From CAYFJO01 sp964343305 (GTDB lineage Bacteria; Planctomycetota; Planctomycetia; Pirellulales; Pirellulaceae), in assembly GCA_964343305.1 (NCBI GenBank), contig CAYFJO010000475.1:1-8020 (forward strand): a DNA stretch of 8,020 bases, given 5' to 3'. The notes under the pieces were generated by a model that saw nothing but the letters and a program-made list of their open reading frames with translations, was not told the DNA's origin and searched no databases. Below, piece after piece: positions 5,388 through 8,020 of this stretch. Position numbers and translations under genes: made by a program. The stretch's first letter is position 1, and every line of letters starts with the position of its first letter.

Positions 5388-6839
5388 ATGAAATTTCGAG
5401 CACGATCATTGCAGCTTGTAATTGGCGCGTCGCTCGTCGTACTGATGTCGTACGATGTTTCGGCAGAGCAACGTCCGAACATCCTGTTTTGCATCGCCGA
5501 CGATTGGGGTTGGCCGCACGCGGGTGCCTATGGCGATCCGGTCGTGAAGACACCAGCGTTCGATCGGATTGCTCGCGAAGGTGTGTTGTTTGAAAACGCG
5601 TTTGTCACCGCGCCATCCTGCACGCCGTGTCGCAACTCAATTTTGACAGGTCAGTGGCATTGGCGCCTTGGCCAAGGCGCAAATCTATGGAGCACTTTGC
5701 ATCCTAAACATCCGGTGTTCCCTCTGCTGTTGGAAGATGCCGGGTACCACGTCGGACATTGGCGAAAGGCATGGGGGCCGGGCGATTGGAAGGCATTGGG
5801 TCGCAAGCAAGATCCAGCAGGCCCCACGTTCAAGAGCTTTGCCGCTTTTCTTCAAACCCGTCCGAGCGATAGTCCATTTTGTTTTTGGCTCGGGGCCTCG
5901 GACCCGCACCGACCGTACGCGTGGCAAAGCGGTGCGAAGAGTGGCATCGATATTGACAAAATCCAACTGCCAGCCGACCTGCCAGACCACGAGACGGTGC
6001 GACACGACGTCGCCGACTATTACTTTGAAGTGCAACGATTCGATCGTGACGTTGCAGGGGCGCTGAAACTGCTCGAACAGTCTGGCGAATTAGAAAACAC
6101 GATCATCGTGATGACCGGTGACCACGGCATGCCGTTCCCGCGTCACAAATGTCAACTTTACGATTCCGGCACGCACGTTCCACTCGCGATTCGTTGGGGA
6201 GCCAAAGTAAAACGTGCTCGCCGAGTGACCGACTTCGTTTCGCTCTCGGATTTGGCACCCACATTCCTCGATGCGGCCAATGTTGCAATCCCGGATGAAA
6301 TGTCGGGCAAGTCGTTATTGAACGTGCTTAGATCTGACAAATCAGGCCGCGTTGATCCCGCGCGCGATCACGTCTTGACCGGACGCGAACGTCATGGGCA
6401 GGCACAGGAAAAACCGATTTCCGGCGGTTATCCGATGCGCGCCATTCGCACGGATCGCTTCCTGTATATCCGCAATTTCAAGCCAGACCACTGGCCCGGT
6501 GGATGTCCAGACATGGATCTCGCGTTTGGCGGTCGCGCGCACGGAGATTGCGATAGTAGTCCGACCAAGGATTTCGTAATCGACCACCGCGAAGATCCAA
6601 ATCTCCGACTCTTCTACGAACTTGCATTCGCCAAACGACCATCCGAAGAACTCTACGACCTCGAACAAGACCCCGACCAGCTCACGAACGTCGCATCTCA
6701 ACCGAAATATGCCGATGCGAAAAAGGAACTAGCCGATCAGCTCATTGCTGAATTGAAATCATCTCTGGATCCCCGTGTGGTCGGCAAAGGAGAGGCGTTT
6801 GACGGCTTTCCATATCGCCGGCGGGCGAGACGCAAATGA
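5388..6839 (+). CDS. Exported type I sulfatase, N-sulfoglucosamine sulfohydrolase-like (sulfatase D)
   Basis: A 483-residue sulfatase with a signal peptide at about 1-26 (MKFRARS, hydrophobic LVIGASLVVLM, cleavage near VSA|EQ). RPNILFCIADDWGW (29-42) carries D38/D39. The formylglycine site is C78-T-P-C81-R82 followed by NSILTGQ, with Cys78 the modified residue and Cys81 in place of the usual Ser. H174 (SDPHRPY) and D245/H246 in GDHGMPFPRHK (244-254), with K254, complete the active site. GDHGMPFPR.K..LYDSGTHVPL is typical of SGSH-like heparan N-sulfatase relatives (SulfAtlas S1_8 is my guess), so N-sulfate or another sulfate on an amino sugar is the family expectation, but related bacterial enzymes act on O-sulfates of algal polymers. 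The later PMRAIRTDRFLYIRNFKP (349-366) and ELYDLEQDPDQLTNVA (421-436) blocks are intact. The C-terminus is strongly basic (RRRARRK). Its TGA overlaps the dinB ATG by 4 nt. Confidence 0.94.
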   Translation: MKFRARSLQLVIGASLVVLMSYDVSAEQRPNILFCIADDWGWPHAGAYGDPVVKTPAFDRIAREGVLFENAFVTAPSCTPCRNSILTGQWHWRLGQGANLWSTLHPKHPVFPLLLEDAGYHVGHWRKAWGPGDWKALGRKQDPAGPTFKSFAAFLQTRPSDSPFCFWLGASDPHRPYAWQSGAKSGIDIDKIQLPADLPDHETVRHDVADYYFEVQRFDRDVAGALKLLEQSGELENTIIVMTGDHGMPFPRHKCQLYDSGTHVPLAIRWGAKVKRARRVTDFVSLSDLAPTFLDAANVAIPDEMSGKSLLNVLRSDKSGRVDPARDHVLTGRERHGQAQEKPISGGYPMRAIRTDRFLYIRNFKPDHWPGGCPDMDLAFGGRAHGDCDSSPTKDFVIDHREDPNLRLFYELAFAKRPSEELYDLEQDPDQLTNVASQPKYADAKKELADQLIAELKSSLDPRVVGKGEAFDGFPYRRRARRK

Positions 6840-8020
6840 GCGGCCACATCATCCATGTCGATATGGACGCCTTTTACGCTTCGGTAGAAGAGCGCGATCG
6901 ACCTGAGCTGCGCGGCAAGCCGGTGATCGTGGGTGGCACACCCGAAGGCCGTGGCGTTGTTGCCGCGGCCAATTACGTTGTGCGGACGTTCGGCGTTCAT
7001 AGCGCCATGCCAACTTCCACGGCACTACGACTTTGTCCTGATGCGATTGTTCTGCGACCAAGGATCGACTACTACGCTGAAATCTCGCATCAAATCCATG
7101 GAGTATTCCATCGCTATACGCCGCTCGTCGAACCACTCTCGCTCGACGAAGCGTTTTTGGATGTCACCGGCAGCGTCCAGCTTTTTGGTTCCGCAGAGGA
7201 AATTGGGAAACGCATCAAGCAAGACATCAAGAATGAAGTACAACTCGTCGCTTCGGCTGGAATCGCACCCAATAAATTTTTAGCCAAACTTGCCAGCGAT
7301 TTGGATAAGCCGGACGGACTAGTGGTTGTTCCGGCCGACTCCATCCAACAGTTTCTCGACCCGTTGCCCGTCGGACGAATCTGGGGTGTCGGCCGTGTCA
7401 CGGGCAAGGCATTCGATCAACTTGGCATCAAAACGATTGGACAACTTCGCAAGCTACCGCGCGAAACACTCAACGCCCGCTTCGGAAAAATGGGCCACCA
7501 CGTGTGGAACCTCGCCCACGGCATCGACAACCGGGCCGTAGTACCTGATCGGGAAGCCAAATCAATTTCTCACGAAACGACCTTCGCTCGGGATGTCGAA
7601 GACATCGAAGTTCTACGATCTTGGTTAATGGCACTGACGGAACAAGTCGGCCGCCGCCTACGTCGCCACTCGTTGCGCGGCCGCACGATTCAACTCAAAA
7701 TTCGATACGATGATTTCGACACGATTACGCGTTCGCAATCGCTGCCGGAGCCGACCAACTCAACCGACGTGTTGTGGCAGGTCGCATCCGGTCTACTAGA
7801 TTCGCGTCTGCCCAACCGCCGGCTTTGTGTTCGCCTGATTGGGATAGGAGTGAGCAGTATCGATGGTTCGCATCGCAAGCAACAACAGATGTTCGACGAA
7901 GAAGACGATAGTCGTAGCGAAAAGCTCGACGAAGTCACCGATCTAATCAAGGACCGCTTCGGAACCGACGCGATTCGACGAGCGATCGCGTCCGGGCGCA
8001 AACAGGCAAGTGACAAACAC
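6836..8020 (+). CDS. dinB: DNA polymerase IV (Y-family translesion polymerase), 3' end outside window
   Basis: The frame runs open from ATG 6836 to the window end (395 codons, no stop), so only the extreme C-terminus can be missing. Order of parts: HVDMDAFYASVE (7-18) with catalytic Asp9 and Tyr14 at the steric-gate position; the GRGVVAAANYVVRTFGVHSAMP fingers region (38-59); SLDEAFLDVT (102-111) with catalytic Asp104/Glu105; SAGIAPNKFLAKLASDLDKPDG (140-161), the palm signature; IWGVGRVT (182-189) and IGQL (201-204) of the thumb HhH; little finger from about 243 (SISHETTF). QQQMF (349-353) fits the Qxx(L/M)F beta-clamp-binding motif, followed by the usual SEKLDEVTDLIKDRFG tail. It copies past damaged bases with low fidelity in the cytoplasm. 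The start is fixed by conservation (six residues before VDMD) and by the ATGA overlap with the sulfatase D stop. No promoter or SOS-type operator of its own can fit without lying inside the sulfatase gene; none was recognised. Confidence 0.96.
   Translation, partial: MSGHIIHVDMDAFYASVEERDRPELRGKPVIVGGTPEGRGVVAAANYVVRTFGVHSAMPTSTALRLCPDAIVLRPRIDYYAEISHQIHGVFHRYTPLVEPLSLDEAFLDVTGSVQLFGSAEEIGKRIKQDIKNEVQLVASAGIAPNKFLAKLASDLDKPDGLVVVPADSIQQFLDPLPVGRIWGVGRVTGKAFDQLGIKTIGQLRKLPRETLNARFGKMGHHVWNLAHGIDNRAVVPDREAKSISHETTFARDVEDIEVLRSWLMALTEQVGRRLRRHSLRGRTIQLKIRYDDFDTITRSQSLPEPTNSTDVLWQVASGLLDSRLPNRRLCVRLIGIGVSSIDGSHRKQQQMFDEEDDSRSEKLDEVTDLIKDRFGTDAIRRAIASGRKQASDKH

Noticed and set aside
5388..6066. 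Overlapping open frames on both strands within sulfatase D (for example 5668-6066 plus and 5685-6035 minus)
   Set aside because: They are shadows of a gene with complete catalytic motifs, and neither has a family signature or a good ribosome site.
1..8020. Mobile element, CRISPR, tRNA or defence system
   Set aside because: No terminal repeats, transposase or nuclease motifs, repeat-spacer pattern or tRNA-like fold was seen on either strand; nearly all the sequence is accounted for by seven ordinary genes.

Overview
The window looks like chromosome from a sulfatase-rich marine-type bacterium, most likely a planctomycete of the Pirellulaceae kind. The basis is four different exported formylglycine sulfatases in 6 kb, a base composition that looks a little above 50% GC (estimated by eye), weak Shine-Dalgarno sites, and a secreted beta-propeller protein next door. 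This is inference from content, not a database match. No insertion sequences, integrases, tRNAs, rRNAs or CRISPR repeats were seen.

Layout. Two gene strings diverge from a short spacer at about 3813-3911. The leftward (minus) string is: an iduronate-2-sulfatase-type sulfatase (B, 2367-3812); an N-sulfoglucosamine-sulfohydrolase-type sulfatase (A, 904-2370); a small stand-alone FtsH-type (M41) zinc peptidase domain protein (431-907); then, after 91 bp, the start of an exported lactonase-like beta-propeller protein that runs off the left edge (1-339). The first three are joined by 4-nt stop/start overlaps (ATGA, then GTGA). The rightward (plus) string is: an iduronate-2-sulfatase-type sulfatase (C, 3912-5333); a 54-bp gap with a hairpin and a good ribosome site; an SGSH-type sulfatase (D, 5388-6839); and, overlapping its stop by 4 nt, dinB (DNA polymerase IV, 6836 to beyond the right edge).

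How the genes fit together. Each arm starts with an IDS-like enzyme and continues with an SGSH-like one, so the locus is mirror-symmetric in enzyme type. All four sulfatases have signal peptides and a C-x-P/A-S/C-R formylglycine site, so they probably act outside the cytoplasm on a sulfated polysaccharide bearing more than one type of sulfate ester (or N-sulfate). No glycoside hydrolase, lyase, transporter or formylglycine-generating enzyme lies in the window, so the substrate cannot be named. The two odd members are cytoplasmic: the orphan M41 domain at the end of the left sulfatase string, and dinB coupled to the last sulfatase on the right.
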